A program made the translations under genes and the position numbers. From Amoebophrya sp. A120 (Eukaryota; Sar; Dinophyceae; Syndiniales; Amoebophryaceae), in contig CAJINV010000019.1 in assembly GCA_905178155.1 (NCBI GenBank), positions 378,475-442,474 of the forward strand: a DNA stretch of 64,000 bases, in the 5' to 3' direction. Below the pieces are notes generated by a model. The model ran no database searches, was not told the origin of the DNA, and was given only the letters and a program-made list of their open reading frames with translations. Positions 46,541-57,843 of this stretch are shown here, piece after piece. Numbering within the stretch: position 1 is the stretch's first letter; every line of letters begins with the position of its first letter.

Positions 46541-47985
46541 CTTCAATGAATATTGCGAGAGGACGCAGAAAATAGAAATAAATTATTGCAACTGCAGATA
46601 GCTACTTGTTTTGCAAACAAGCTACTTTACTTCATCGAGCTTGTACAACGTCAGTCGACGGCGCTGAACTACTGATGAATTCACTCCTTCAAATTGAAGA
46701 TAAGCTCACTAGTAAAATACTAGTAGACACCTAGTGAATTAGAAATCTCTGGAAATAATCTTCGGGCCGCCAAAAATGTTGTTAGTTTAGAACTTTGTGT
46801 TTGCCTCGTTCGATTGCAGTCGTGGGTGAATTATTATGCGATTCGCACAGAACTTCGATCACTATACACCAAACAAGCCAGCTCTTCTTACCGATAGATC
46901 GCATGATCATTATGACAAAATTTCCCCGTGGAGATCGTTTTTTCACCGGCGTTTCACTATCACGAAAATTTCAACCGAGCTGTCAGACCACTTCCACTGC
47001 GAATTCCGTCGGGATCGGAGCATTTTGAATATCACAATCACATGTTGAAAGTACTTCGACCGAAGGAAAATATTTCTGTCACAGTTCGAGAGAAGCGCGA
47101 GTCGTGGATCTTCTACGAAACACATTCATGGAACTCGGGGATCAACCTTGTTCCTGCTCCTGTCTGAAGATCTTGGCTGAAAGAAATTTCATTTACCGTG
47201 CCACCGACTCACTATGCCACGACAGACATTGACATTTCATTTTCTACTTTTATTTCGATTTCCGCTACTGCTACAGTGTGGCGACTTCTTGTTGTCTGCG
47301 TATCGTGCATGATGCCATCCCTACGAACGCAGTACTTTTTGTTGATAAACGGACTCTTGGTCCACCCAGTGCCAGCAAAAGTTCTCTAGTGATTATATTA
47401 TCACTCGTCAAGCCAGAAACTCTACTTCGTGCGCTGAGGTAGTTCCTTGCACAGCTGCTACACCGTCGCGCAGTGCAGCCCGAACTTTGTACTAGCGACC
47501 GCCTCGTTTTTTTCCTCCAGCTTTATTTGCAAAAGCCCTCGCCAAATTTCGTTCCCTGTGTCAATGAACTTGTGGTGGAAAGTGGCGAGAATGACTCTTT
47601 GCACGAGCCGGATGTACAAAAGCTCTACGCGGTCCAGAAAGTTGTTCTCGTTTTCGTCCCTGACGGCAGAAGTAGAATTTGTTGATTGTGATGCAGTCGG
47701 AGAGTCGAAAAGATTTCCGTGTTATGAGAGTGCACGACTTCGAAACCCCCTGATGTTCAGTGGCGAAAGAACAGCAACACAAGCAATTATGCCACAGATG
47801 CACTTGGAAGTTTTCCGCGCGACATCGAATCTGCACAGAAAGATTGTCGTAAGTGGGCACTGGTGTCGTGGGGGGCCGCTCTAAACCGACCTTTCATGAT
47901 GCAACGAGTGCTTGCTTCAAGGCTGCATAAAGGGATACTACGATCTTTTGATCCTTGCACTTCGTGTCTACTTCCATGACAACCG
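46541..47985. other. Spacer with weak coding traces
   Basis: A minus-strand segment near 47890-47985 reads TKCKDQKIVVSLYAALKQAL and could be an exon, but it does not join in phase to the neighbour. Otherwise nothing was recognised. Confidence 0.4.
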
Positions 47986-50900
47986 TCAAGCTGGAATCGA
48001 AGTTACGCACTCTTTATCAAATGCAAAAGTGTCTGGGTCTGGAAGAATGCAAGACTTGTCATGCAGTTTCTCCATGACCCATGAGGTCTGGAATGCAGGA
48101 CCTAGCATGACAGATTCTGTGCGATCTCTCTGATGCCTATCCTGCATGAGAGACTCCCTCCCGACTTGGTCAAAACTGAACGACTCTTGGTAATCATCGT
48201 TCGTTCGTTGTGGATCGGCTCTGCCGACCGGGTAACCCAACGCCTTGCATACAAATGACCGACTTAGGCGAACCCCGTTGCGGGACATACAAATTGGCCG
48301 TACGGAAGGGCCCTAAGCGCTACATACATAGTTCACCCTAAGCGCCTACCACTTCGGTCTGGGACCTCGTCTACCTGATCCTGGGGGTCCACAGCGCACT
48401 AGCCCTTTGCTAGCATAAACAGATTGGGTTCTACAAAGTGATCTAACTCCCCCCATCCTTTAAACAGTAAGGCCATCCTAAATGTGCGCTAAAACGGGCT
48501 CAGGGCGCTCCGTACGGAAGGGAGCCTTTCGACGCGGCGCACACTCTCCTGTAGAGATTTACGCGGAACACGGATGGGCCGCGCACGCAACTCAGTCGAG
48601 GAGGACGCGCGCTATCCTCAATAACAGAGGCGGTAGTCCCTCACGGCGGCTGGCCTGTCTGAAGACTGTAAACCCCACCTCCCATCTTCCCGGTTCGTCA
48701 ATGACTCGGGCGAGCCATGTTACTTAGACTCCCCGCACATGCAAATATGGGACGGCTGGGGGGGTTTAAAAAGGGCTCGCGCCATTCGTGATCTACTATA
48801 AAAGAAAAAGCCTTACGTATACAATTGGCGGAGCTTATAGCTACTAGCTGATGGCCTCCTGTTTAATGCTTCATCTCCCTCCCTCCTCATTTCTTTCGCT
48901 TTAATTAAATTCGCCCCCCTCTTCCCCTTCAACTCGCCTCCGTTTCAATTTAACTCGCCGCCATTTAACTCGCCTCCTTCCTTTTCCTCTCTTGCCTCTT
49001 CTCCACTTTAACTCGCCCCCTTTCCCATCTAGCAAGCTGCTCCCGGCTCGCGGTTCAGAATCTTTATCTTCGCCCATTCGAGTCGAACCCTCTGCGTTAC
49101 GCTCGCCTGGCCTCGCTACCGGCGTAGTGACGTTTTTTTTTTTTTTTTTTTTGGGTCTGGATCGTCTCCGGCCTCATCTATCTGAATGGGCTCGATCTTC
49201 TCCGCCTCTTGTCTTTACCTGTTTCGCATATTTTTGGGATCCTGTAAGTTCCTCGCCCTGCTTCGTGATCTGCCTGAGTGCTCCCGTGCTGATCTTGGTT
49301 GTATCAATTTCATCGGCCGCGTAATGGATCCACTGGCTGGGCAGAGTTGGAAGGCTCTGAGAGCGATAGCGGGGCGTTGGGACGAACGCGCCAAGTCTCG
49401 CGAATCTTCTCGCAGGCTTCTTCTTCTTTTTTTTTTTTTTAACTCCCTATTGTTTCCGTTTCAGACTTAGAACTTTACTGGACTGGACTGCTGTACTTTT
49501 CAGCAGCCTTCGAAGTCTTGCAGTGATGTGTTTTTCAAACGGTCAACGAAGTGCATTTCTCAAACTTGTAGAACACAGATTTTTGCATGCTTCAGATTTA
49601 GCATGACAAGTTGCATTCTTCCAGACCCAGACATTTTTGCATTTGATACTCTTTCCATACGTGTTCCTCCGCGGTCAAAACGAATTTCTGGAACTTGTCA
49701 TGCGGCGCCGCATGCAGGATTTTCCGGTAGAGAGCGGCGCCCAGGTAGTCGCCCTCGTTTTGAAACGAACGGTGTCTACCTGTGTGCGGCGCGCCATGAT
49801 CTATTGAGAGGAAAAATCCCCCTGCCCCATATCAAGACGAAACTTCTGATTTTGGATGGCTAAGGGCTGGGTGTCCCTGTTTAGACTATACCTAAAAAAC
49901 TTAAACCACATACCCGGTAAACTCTAGTAGGATTATTTGGACGATGTGATTTCTACCGAAAGACAGCAACAACAGCTCCTGGGAAGGCGGCGTAGTGAGC
50001 TGTGTTGTTATCTGAGTAGAAATAACTTCGTACAAATGTGCCCACTAGCACCGAGGGATCAAAAACAGTATAGAAAGGAGTACTACCAAAAAGAAAAAAC
50101 AATCTCTAACTCTACTTTACATAAAAACGCCCTAAAGCTGGCACCATCACACTGGTACAACAGAAAAACCACCACTAGAAAAGGGGAGTCGCGCAAGACA
50201 AACCCACGTGGGGACGCATGCAAACGGCCAAAAAACGGAGTAACCGACATGGACACCCGTCGGTATCGCGAACTACACACATGTGGTAGCGCGAAATGTC
50301 ATGCTCAAAACGTCATGACCAAAAACAACCAAGACGAAACTTCTGATGCTGGATTTGAGTACACAAATCCGCGCTGTCTTACTGGGGAGCACTGCAGGCC
50401 CATACTAAGTGTGAGTAGAGAGGTTTTGGCCTGGGCATTTAGCATGAAAAACGTCAGCACTGTAGGCCCGGCAGCATGACGGACCGCCTGCGCAATGCGG
50501 CCGAGCCTGCGGAGTTGCCTTCTTGCAAGACAGACACGGTTTGTGGCCACAAATCAGCATCGCAAATTTCCAAAAAGATACCTTTTCAGTAGGGAGAGGG
50601 GGGATTTTTCATTTTGATATGATCCGCTCCAGAACTACGAGCGAGGTGCTCCAGAATTGGGCCGCCGCGGAAGGCCAGCGCCTGGTCCGTTTCTTGCGCA
50701 ATCACAAGCGGAGGCCGTTCGTCGAGTATGAGAATGCTGAAAAAAATTTCCACCCACGCGAACTCGAACTTGACGCGGAAGAACCTGGACGACGAGTTAG
50801 TTGCTTCACTGCCAATGCCACCTCGTGCTGCGTTGTAGTTCTTCTTGAACTTGTTCCCTCTCTTTCCTCTGCTTTCCCGCAACGTAGTTTTAGCGATGGA

Positions 50901-51029
50901 TCGCTGCGTGAGGAATTCCAGCAATTTTAGCGCGTACCCGTAGTTGTTTTCCTGGCCACCCTTCAATACATTTCTACTCGGTGGATCAACGGAGTCGTCT
51001 ACGTGAACCTCATTCTCATGTTCCTTGTC
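47986..51029 (-). CDS. C-terminal continuation of the glycosyltransferase gene, or a separate gene
   Basis: Exons 50620-51029, 49649-49796 and 47986-48009 join in frame after removal of two enlarged introners. The sequence includes NNYGYALKLLEFLTQRS, VKFEFAWVEIFFSILIL, RPPLVIAQETDQALAF and RSFQNEGDYLGAALYRKIL, ending VTSIPA. The frame has no start Met. It runs up to a splice acceptor (ACACCAG before 51029), which would pair in phase with a GT at 51245 inside the last exon of the gene at 51207. In that case the glycosyltransferase would be 1623 residues, and the stop at 51207 would be in an alternatively retained intron. If so, this part follows the catalytic region. I recognise no separate family. 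Confidence 0.5.
48015..49648. mobile_element. Introner, family A, enlarged to 1634 bp
   Basis: Ends TATCAAATGCAAAAGTGTC and GACATTTTTGCATTTGATA. Perfect flanking repeat CTCTT. Both arms match other family A elements up to about 48196 and from about 49571; between them lies unrelated DNA. Confidence 0.9.
48197..49570. mobile_element. Unclassified 1.4-kb insert inside an introner
   Basis: It interrupts the family A consensus after GGTAATCAT. It has several 'AACTCGCC' repeats around 48930-49020, T runs at about 49134-49153 and 49425-49440, and no long coding frame. No target duplication was found. On the minus strand GGTTCGACTCG near 49080 recalls a tRNA B box, so a SINE-like source is possible. 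Confidence 0.5.
49802..50619. mobile_element. Introner, family C, enlarged to 818 bp
   Basis: Ends TATTGAGAGGAAAAATCCC and GGATTTTTCATTTTGATA. Perfect flanking repeat TGATC. It contains the insert 49851-50329. Removal joins SSGAD to HGAPHTGR. Confidence 0.92.
49851..50329. mobile_element. 479-bp insert with 18-bp target duplication inside an introner
   Basis: It is flanked by two copies of CAAGACGAAACTTCTGAT (49833-49850 and 50330-50347). The duplication length suggests a retroposition-type event. No poly(A) or coding frame is recognised. Confidence 0.65.
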
Positions 51030-51206
51030 CTGGTGTACAACTCCTGTATGTACAAACTGCAGTCTCGCCGTCCGATTAAACCCCCACACATACGTATCGC
51101 AAAGAAAATAAACTCTGACACAGCCTCATCATCTTATTCTTTCATTCATGATCTGAAGGTCCAAATAACTAACGCTTTAAGTTTAAGTAGCAAACTGAGA
51201 GAGTTT

Positions 51207-54200
51207 TTACATTTTTCCTGAACCATAATCCGCTGCTGGGGATACGAACAGCAACTTTCGCAACTCCGCTCCGCCCGGACCAGACGAAACGAACTCCCGC
51301 GAGCTCAGCTCGTGCGTTTTGTCTTCCTCCATCAGTCTGGGTCGTCCTTTGTTCACGCCCGAACGCGGCCGGGTGTTGGCAGCAAGCGCGTCGAGATCAT
51401 TTTCGGTGGTCGATGTTTCTGCATGATCCTCGTGAGGACCTTGCTCTTGATGTCCACGATTGGTAGTCATCTCTTCTTCAACGCGGTGCTGGTCTACTAT
51501 TTCAAAATCGTCGCCAGATGGAGCAGCACCAGTCTTCCTTCTTCTACCCAGAAACAAGCCAACCATCTGTCCCCGACACTGTGTCTTCGCGAGAAACTGG
51601 TACAAAAAGTTCAACATCGGCAACACCACGCGTCTGGGGGCGAGGTTCGCGATACGGTACAAGGCCTCCTCGTGCATGGAAAGAAAAAACTTGTGCGTCA
51701 AATACCCGAAGGCTCCAGCGTTGTGCCGGCACTCTTCCTCCTTGTAGTTGCCTTGCAGGAAGAAAATCAGCAGAAACTTCAAGCGCAACGCCCAGCTCGC
51801 ACTCACGCAGGGTTTGATTCGGCTCCCGTAGTCGAAGAACTGCGTGGCCAGCAGCACTTCCCCGCGCGAGAACTCGTCCCACCGGGCCAGGCGGCACGGG
51901 GGCAGGTTGTTGTGTATTACAGTGAAAAATGCCCCCTCCCTATATCAAAGCGGAAATCTGTGATGCAGATTTGTGGCCACAAATCAGCTTTGTGATGCTA
52001 GAAGGCAAGAGATGCGGACCGTAGTGCTGTCTCTAGCATGGGAATAAACCTATGCGTCTCCAGCATGACAGGAGACAACTAGACAAGTGGGAAACACCAT
52101 GACAGATTACCTGCAATTTAGGCCGCAGCTTCGTCGCTTGGCCTTCTAGCAGTTGATTTGTGTACTCAAATACAGCATCACAAATTCGCGCATCTTCCGT
52201 TTCCGATATGGGGTGGGGGCTTTTTTCACTTTGATATTGTGCGGCAGGTCGCTATCGCACGGGTACAACTTTGCCTCGTCGGCAATGTCGAAAATTCGCT
52301 TCTCGTTCTCATCGTTCCTGTTCCAAACGCCCGCAACGATGTTCGTGTAGTGCTTCTCTTGCAATCTCGACCGGTCCAGCGTGCTCGAGAGAATCTGCGC
52401 GTCCCGGTGCCTCTCCAATGCAAAACTGTCTGGGAGGTCCTCTTGAAGAAGGCAAAGCTTGTCATGCTTTGATAAGTACATGGGTGGGGGAGAAGAAAGG
52501 CATGCTGTGAGTGTGACTCCTGTTGCGATACAACGCCCGGCTTTTATCTTTGTCATGCAGTGAAGACAAGGTCTCAACAGTCTCACGCGACTTAATGGAT
52601 GCGGACGAACACATAGCAGCTCTTCACAAACTTATCGTGCGCGGCTCGAAAGATGAAGACGAGGGTTGTACTTCTCGTGCGTATCATCTACAACACATTA
52701 GCATCGCAAGTTTCATCCAGAGGACCCAGACACATTTCCAATCCATAGTGCCACTGAGGCTGCGACCCGCGTTTCGTGTTCTGGCCACTTGCGAAGGACG
52801 ACGATCCTGGCTGCTGTGAAGATGCTTCGACTTCTCTACTTCTTCTTGCGCTATCGCTATCCTCAGATTCTTCCGACATAATGCTTTGTGCCCGCACCAT
52901 CTGGAGCGCGAAATTTCTCAACCAGCTCCAGACGTCATGCGGGTAGAAATCCAGGGGGAACACGTCCGTTACCGTCGCAGGACCGTCATGGAAGTAATGG
53001 GTCGTCTTGGTCGGACGTTGTACTACCTGATTTTCAAGCTCCTCATCTAGCAGCTGCTCGTCACCAACGCTTCTGTAAAGCTCTCGCAACAGCCGCGTTT
53101 CTTCTGCCGTATTTTTCCCGAAGTAGTCGTAGCTGCTTTTCTTGTTGCTCTCACTAAAAATGCTTCTTCGGAGGGTGCTAGAGGCAGCTTGCTCAACATC
53201 TAGTGCACCAGCAGCAGGACTTCCTATACCTGCTCCTGCTTCGTTTCCCATTATACTTTGCGCGACTGCCGAGTCGTCCTGTCGCTCTTCATCCTTAGAA
53301 TTTCTCGTCCCCTGATGGTACATTATCCCGACCTGCAACCGAAATTTTCCGATCAGCTGTGACAGACTGGAGTAGGGCGACCCGATAAACTGCCAGGCCA
53401 GAACGCAAATCACGATATCGAGCAGGAGCGCCATGTCCGCGAGCTTTCCCCGGGCATCGAAAGTAGACCGGTACTTCTCGCCGTGTAGTTTTTTCACGAC
53501 TACAGCTGGATTTCTGCTTTTTGCACCACGATTTACTTCGTTTTCCTCCTCACGACTCGGCTGCGCCGGATCTCCTCGGTCGACGTGTTGTTCATCTGCG
53601 CCGGCTTTCTGCTCGGTTGCTCCTGCTTCGTGCATGCTGTTAACATTGTCCTCTTCTTCACCTGTAGTTCTTCCTAGTAGCAATTTATTAAATGCAAAAA
53701 TATCTGGGTCTGGAAGAATGCAACTTGTCATGCTAAATCTGAAACAAGCAAGAATCTGTGTTGCATGATTACCAGAAGTCGTCCAGTTTTGACCAAGTCG
53801 GGAGGGAGTTTCTCATGCAGGATAGGCATGAGAGAGGTCGCACAGAATCTGTCATGCTAGGTCCTGCATTCCAGACCTCATGGGTCATGGAAAAGCTGCC
53901 TGACAAATCGCTCATTCTTCCAGACCCAGACATTTTTACATTTGATACAATTCCGCAGCGTCCTTGGAGGAGAACACCGCGAATCCGTTTTCCTCTATCA
54001 AATGTAAAAATGTCTGGGTCTGGAAACTTGTGATGCTGGTTGGCGTATCATGAGGCGGCCACAAATGCTGGCTCAGCATGACAAGTTTCTGAGCTCCTAG
54101 GTGTTGCCTATTCTGCATGACAAACTGCGCTGCTGCATCACAGAAACGCGGAGCTCTTGGGTAACGTGCATGACAGATTTAAGAGTCATGCCAGACAAGC

Positions 54201-57200
54201 ATGACAAACGTGACTTCTTCCAGACCCAGACATTTTTACATTTCATTTCCTCCAGCCGGTCCCGAAAGTCCCTCACTCCGGGGTCGTCTGCGTTGTCGGT
54301 GGAAATAAACACGGTGCGCGACCGCTCCGCCCGCGCGAGGTCCGCCACCTGCTCCCACGGCTTGACCCCAAACGCGATGCGAATGTGGACCGCGGTGACC
54401 CGGTGTTTTTGCAGCTGCAGCAAGAAATCCCTGCCGTTTTTGACGTGCGTCAGAGGCGTCGTGGGTAAAGTAGAGGGTTGGTTCTCATTTTTTACTTGTG
54501 AAGAAGATCCTGTTGGTGCTGATTCTAACATTTCCGCGGTAGCTGCACTGGGAGTTCCATGATCTTTATCCCCGTCTTTCAACAGTGGAAAGATGACGAA
54601 TCGCTCCAGAATGTTCTTCCAGAAAAATCGGTGCAGCATCGCTTGAAACTCGCTGAAATCAAAATTGAGAAGTAGACCCCGTTTTTTATCTGACGAAGTG
54701 GCAGGAGAATGATCGACGTCCCTTGCATTGCCATTCTCAACCTCTCCCACCCGCCCCGTCGACCAATCCACCGTGTGGAACAGCTGCCGAAAGTTTACGC
54801 ATTTCTGGTTCTGCAGCAGAAGTGACTCCAAGTAGTCGAAAGCGCAGGGCCGGATGTGGGTTGCCAAATCCGTGAGCGTGCTTCGGTGTTTCACAGCGTC
54901 GAGCCCGATCTCGGTTGTCAAATGCGGCCGCGACCGGACAAATTCCTCGACCGTGGAGAAGTCTTTCGCGACCCGGCACCGGTGTTGCAAAAACGGCTTG
55001 ACCAGTCTCGGTAAAAGCTTGCGCCCCGGCGGCGCGCCAAGCAGGAGAAACTCGTACAGCTCTTTGATCTGTTTCCCAGACACCGTGTCGAGCGTGGTTT
55101 TGTCTGGTGCCGAGATAATTTTCCGGCTTTTACTGTACGCGAGAATCGCCGCTTTCATGTTGTCATGCATCGTATTTAAAAACGTCCCCACCCCAGAGTT
55201 CTTGCAGTGCAAATCTGCATGCTGAGTATGTTTCTCATGCGGAGCCCCATGAGAGGCCGAGCCTAGTCGTGTTTTGGAATTTGTCATGCTCCAATCAGCG
55301 TGATGCACTAGATCTGTGATGCTGCTTAGCTACCTCAAACAGCACTGCGCTACGAGTCCAAATTTCTCATGCAGAACAACCAAAACTTCTGGATTTGTCT
55401 AGCCAATTCCCCATCTTAACTATGGGGTGGGGACGTTTTTACATAGGATATCCTGCAGCTCCATTTCGTTCTTTATTTCAGCTGGAAGTTCATCTCGCTG
55501 TGCTCCAGTTCTCTCAACAGTATCAAAATCTGCTTCCAAAGGCGCGTCGTGGTCGCGCAAAGACGATTTTATTTCCGTGTCCGCTTGATGTTCAGACCAC
55601 CTCTCGCCTACCAAGCGGTCTCCCACAACCTGTGCATGGGTACAGCCACCGGGCTCCTGCGACGGGCGGTCAACATGATCTCGTTCCCAAAGCTGTCGCA
55701 GGGTCGCCGCATCCATCTGTCGCAGATGATCCTCCCCTAGCGCAGCCAGGGACATCTGGTAACGTATCCTATCTAAAAACGTACCCACCCCATAGTCAAG
55801 ATGGGGAATCGGCTAGACAAATCCACAAGCTTTGGCTGTTTCGCATGACAAATTTGGACGCGTAGTGTAGTGCTGTTTGAGCTAGTTCAGCAGCATTGCA
55901 GAACTAGTCTCTCATGCTGATTGGAGCATGACAAATTTCAAAACACCATTACAAAATGCTCCTCATGGGGCTCCGCATGAGAAACATTTGAAGCGTGCCG
56001 ATTTGCATGACAACTCTGGTGTGGAGACGTTTTTACTCAGGATATAACGCCCGACATACCTATCCTGCAGCAACGAATAGTGCACCTTATCAAATGTAAA
56101 AGTGTCTGGGTCGGGAAGAGTGCATGTTTGTCATGCTTGTCTGGCATGACTCTCAAATCTGTCATGCACGTTACCCAAGAGCGCCATTCTTCTGTCATGC
56201 AGAAACGCAGTTTGTCATGCAGAGTAGGCAACACCTAGAAGCTCAGAAACTTGTCATGCTGAGCCAGCACTTGTGGCCTCCTCATGATACGCCACCCAGC
56301 ATCACAAGTTTCCAGACCCAGACATTTTTGCATTTGATACACCTCCAGGTGCTGCAAGTCTTTCGAACGGAGAGGTTTTTGTTCAACATCCGAAGTAGAT
56401 GCAGGAGTTGTTGTAGTGTCGTCAGTTTCTTTGTCTCGCTCTTGAGTCGTGTTCTCGGACTCGGCGGGGTTGTCCTTGTCGCTGTCAGTCTGCAGAAGTT
56501 CTGCGTTATTTTCGCTCTCGAACCCGTCCTCGCCAGTGGGAGGTCGCAGTCGCGTGTTCTCCTGTCTGGGTCCCGCAATGTCGGGCTCCTCTTCCAACAA
56601 TTTCCCGTTGTTCACCAAGTCCTCGATGGTGTCCAGCCCGTCGGAGTGGTACAGCCCGAGGAAGTACTCGGAGAACACGGTAAACAGCCCCTCGTCGCCG
56701 TCCGTCGGTATCAAGTGCAAAAATGTCTGGCTCTGGAAGAGTGTAAACTTGTCATGCAGGTTTTTCATGACCCATGAGGTCTGGAATGCGGGACATAGCG
56801 TGACAGACTCTGTGAGGTCCCTGCCATGCTTATCCTGCATGAGAAACTCCCTCCAAACTTGGTCCAAAGTGGACAGCTTTTGGCACTAATGCAACGCAGA
56901 TTTCTGCATGATTCGGATTTACCATGACAGATTGCAATCTTCCAGACCCAGACATTTTTGCAATCCATAGTCGGCAGGGTGAATCGAAACGGACCGTCGC
57001 GCCCGCTGCCGCCCGGGGTGTCCGACAAGTGCATGAAGGGGCAGTTCAGGTGGAAAAAGGAAGTTCCGAAGGAATGAAACGGAAACCGGTCGGTGATCGG
57101 ATTGTAGTTGGCGTTAGCTGTTTCCATGTCGTGGCTCGTCTGCGACAAAGCAGGCACTTCTCTCCCGTCCTGCAATACGGCCTTCGCTTCGGAAAGCGAA

Positions 57201-57843
57201 ATGCGGTGGATAGGCTTCTTCCAGAAGGTCAGCATGTCCAAGAACCGGTGTTCCTTTGCACTATCTTCATCTTTGGCTTGCCCCGCCAAGCCCGTGACTT
57301 CTTGTTCCGTTGCCCCGTCGGACCCCGCACTTCCTTCTAACTTGTCCGCATAGAACTTCTGCAGGTCCGCCAGCGTTTCGCCGAACAGCTGGGCCTGCAA
57401 GGGCAGGAGGAGCACGCGGCGTAGCGCCAGAGAGAGCAGACTCGCTTCCGCCAGCACGATCAGCCCGTTGCCCAGATGCGCCGGCCAGTCGTGGATGAGA
57501 AGGGGTCGGTGCATCGGGCTGCAGCAGTACAGGTGATAGTGGTACGACTCCTTCTCCCGCTCTTCGGCGGGGCTTTCGCCGGAGATCGCAGCTGAATCCG
57601 AGACAACATCCTCGAAGCCAGCGCGGCACTCGGGGTCCCTCTGCAGACAGCATCGTGCGTAGGTGAAAACGCGATCGAAGCAGGTGATTGGCGGACCTCC
57701 GGGGGGATTATTGAAGCAAAAACTGTGCTTGCAGTTTGGGGAAGAGTAAGATGAGCATGAGTATTTCTGCTGCTACAAAACGACATACGTACTGTTCTCT
57801 CGCAGGAGCCAGCGGCGTCTGATGACAAAGCGTGTTTCAACAT
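51207..57843 (-). CDS. Large O-fucosyltransferase-like glycosyltransferase (1442 residues)
   Basis: Ten exons total 4329 nt from ATG 57843 to the stop 51207. Recognisable pieces: LLIHDWPAHLGNGLIVLAE near residues 105-125 (the glycine loop of GDP-fucose transferases is LGNxL), TAVHIRIAFGV near 770 where relatives have HxRxGD, TVFISTDNADD near 795, and a LLLDIVICVLAWQFIGSP stretch followed by YSSLSQ near 925-945, which resembles the 'D...a..FiGs..Stfs' block of O-FucT (PF10250-like) enzymes. This suggests fucose or related sugar transfer in the secretory pathway. The usual Arg-x-Gly-Asp is not intact (HIRIAF), so activity and donor are uncertain. The protein is three to four times longer than typical, with acidic low-complexity inserts. 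Eight introners and a 20-nt intron are removed. No signal sequence is visible; an extra 5' exon is possible. Confidence 0.7.
51915..52236. mobile_element. Introner, family C, in glycosyltransferase gene
   Basis: Ends TATTACAGTGAAAAATGCC and GCTTTTTTCACTTTGATA. Perfect flanking repeat TTGTG. Removal joins CDSDLPHN to LPPCRLARW. Confidence 0.94.
52412..52747. mobile_element. Diverged family A introner in glycosyltransferase gene
   Basis: Ends TCTCCAATGCAAAACTGTC and GACACATTTCCAATCCATA. Perfect flanking repeat GTGCC. The first TA has changed to TC. Removal joins QPQWHYGLE to RHRDAQILS. Confidence 0.88.
53686..53947. mobile_element. Introner, family A, in glycosyltransferase gene
   Basis: Ends TATTAAATGCAAAAATATC and GACATTTTTACATTTGATA. 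Perfect flanking repeat CAATT. Confidence 0.94.
53996..54247. mobile_element. Introner, family A, in glycosyltransferase gene
   Basis: Ends TATCAAATGTAAAAATGTC and GACATTTTTACATTTCATT. Perfect flanking repeat TCCTC. Only 48 nt lie between it and the previous element, leaving a 43-nt exon. Confidence 0.93.
55168..55450. mobile_element. Introner, family D, in glycosyltransferase gene
   Basis: Ends CATCGTATTTAAAAACGTCC and GGACGTTTTTACATAGGATA. Flanks TCATG/TCCTG. Near-identical over most of its length to the element at 28606. Confidence 0.92.
55765..56044. mobile_element. Introner, family D, in glycosyltransferase gene
   Basis: Ends TATCCTATCTAAAAACGTAC and GAGACGTTTTTACTCAGGATA. Perfect flanking repeat TAACG. 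Its interior is in the opposite orientation to the element at 55168. Confidence 0.93.
56088..56339. mobile_element. Introner, family A, in glycosyltransferase gene
   Basis: Ends TATCAAATGTAAAAGTGTC and GACATTTTTGCATTTGATA. Perfect flanking repeat CACCT. Its interior is the inverse of the element at 53996. Confidence 0.94.
56709..56969. mobile_element. Introner, family A, in glycosyltransferase gene
   Basis: Ends TATCAAGTGCAAAAATGTC and GACATTTTTGCAATCCATA. Perfect flanking repeat GTCGG. Removal joins RFTLPT to DGDEGLFTVF. Confidence 0.95.
57773..57792 (-). other. Candidate 20-nt GT-AG intron
   Basis: On the minus strand the block reads GTACGTATGTCGTTTTGTAG. Removing it links the ATG exon (17 codons) in phase to QQKYSCSSYSS and the conserved downstream frame. 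If it is kept, the ATG frame misses the enzyme. Confidence 0.5.

Noticed and set aside
49060-49110. tRNA gene suggested by a B-box-like word
   Set aside because: No acceptor stem or anticodon arm could be paired; kept only as a hint of a SINE-like origin.
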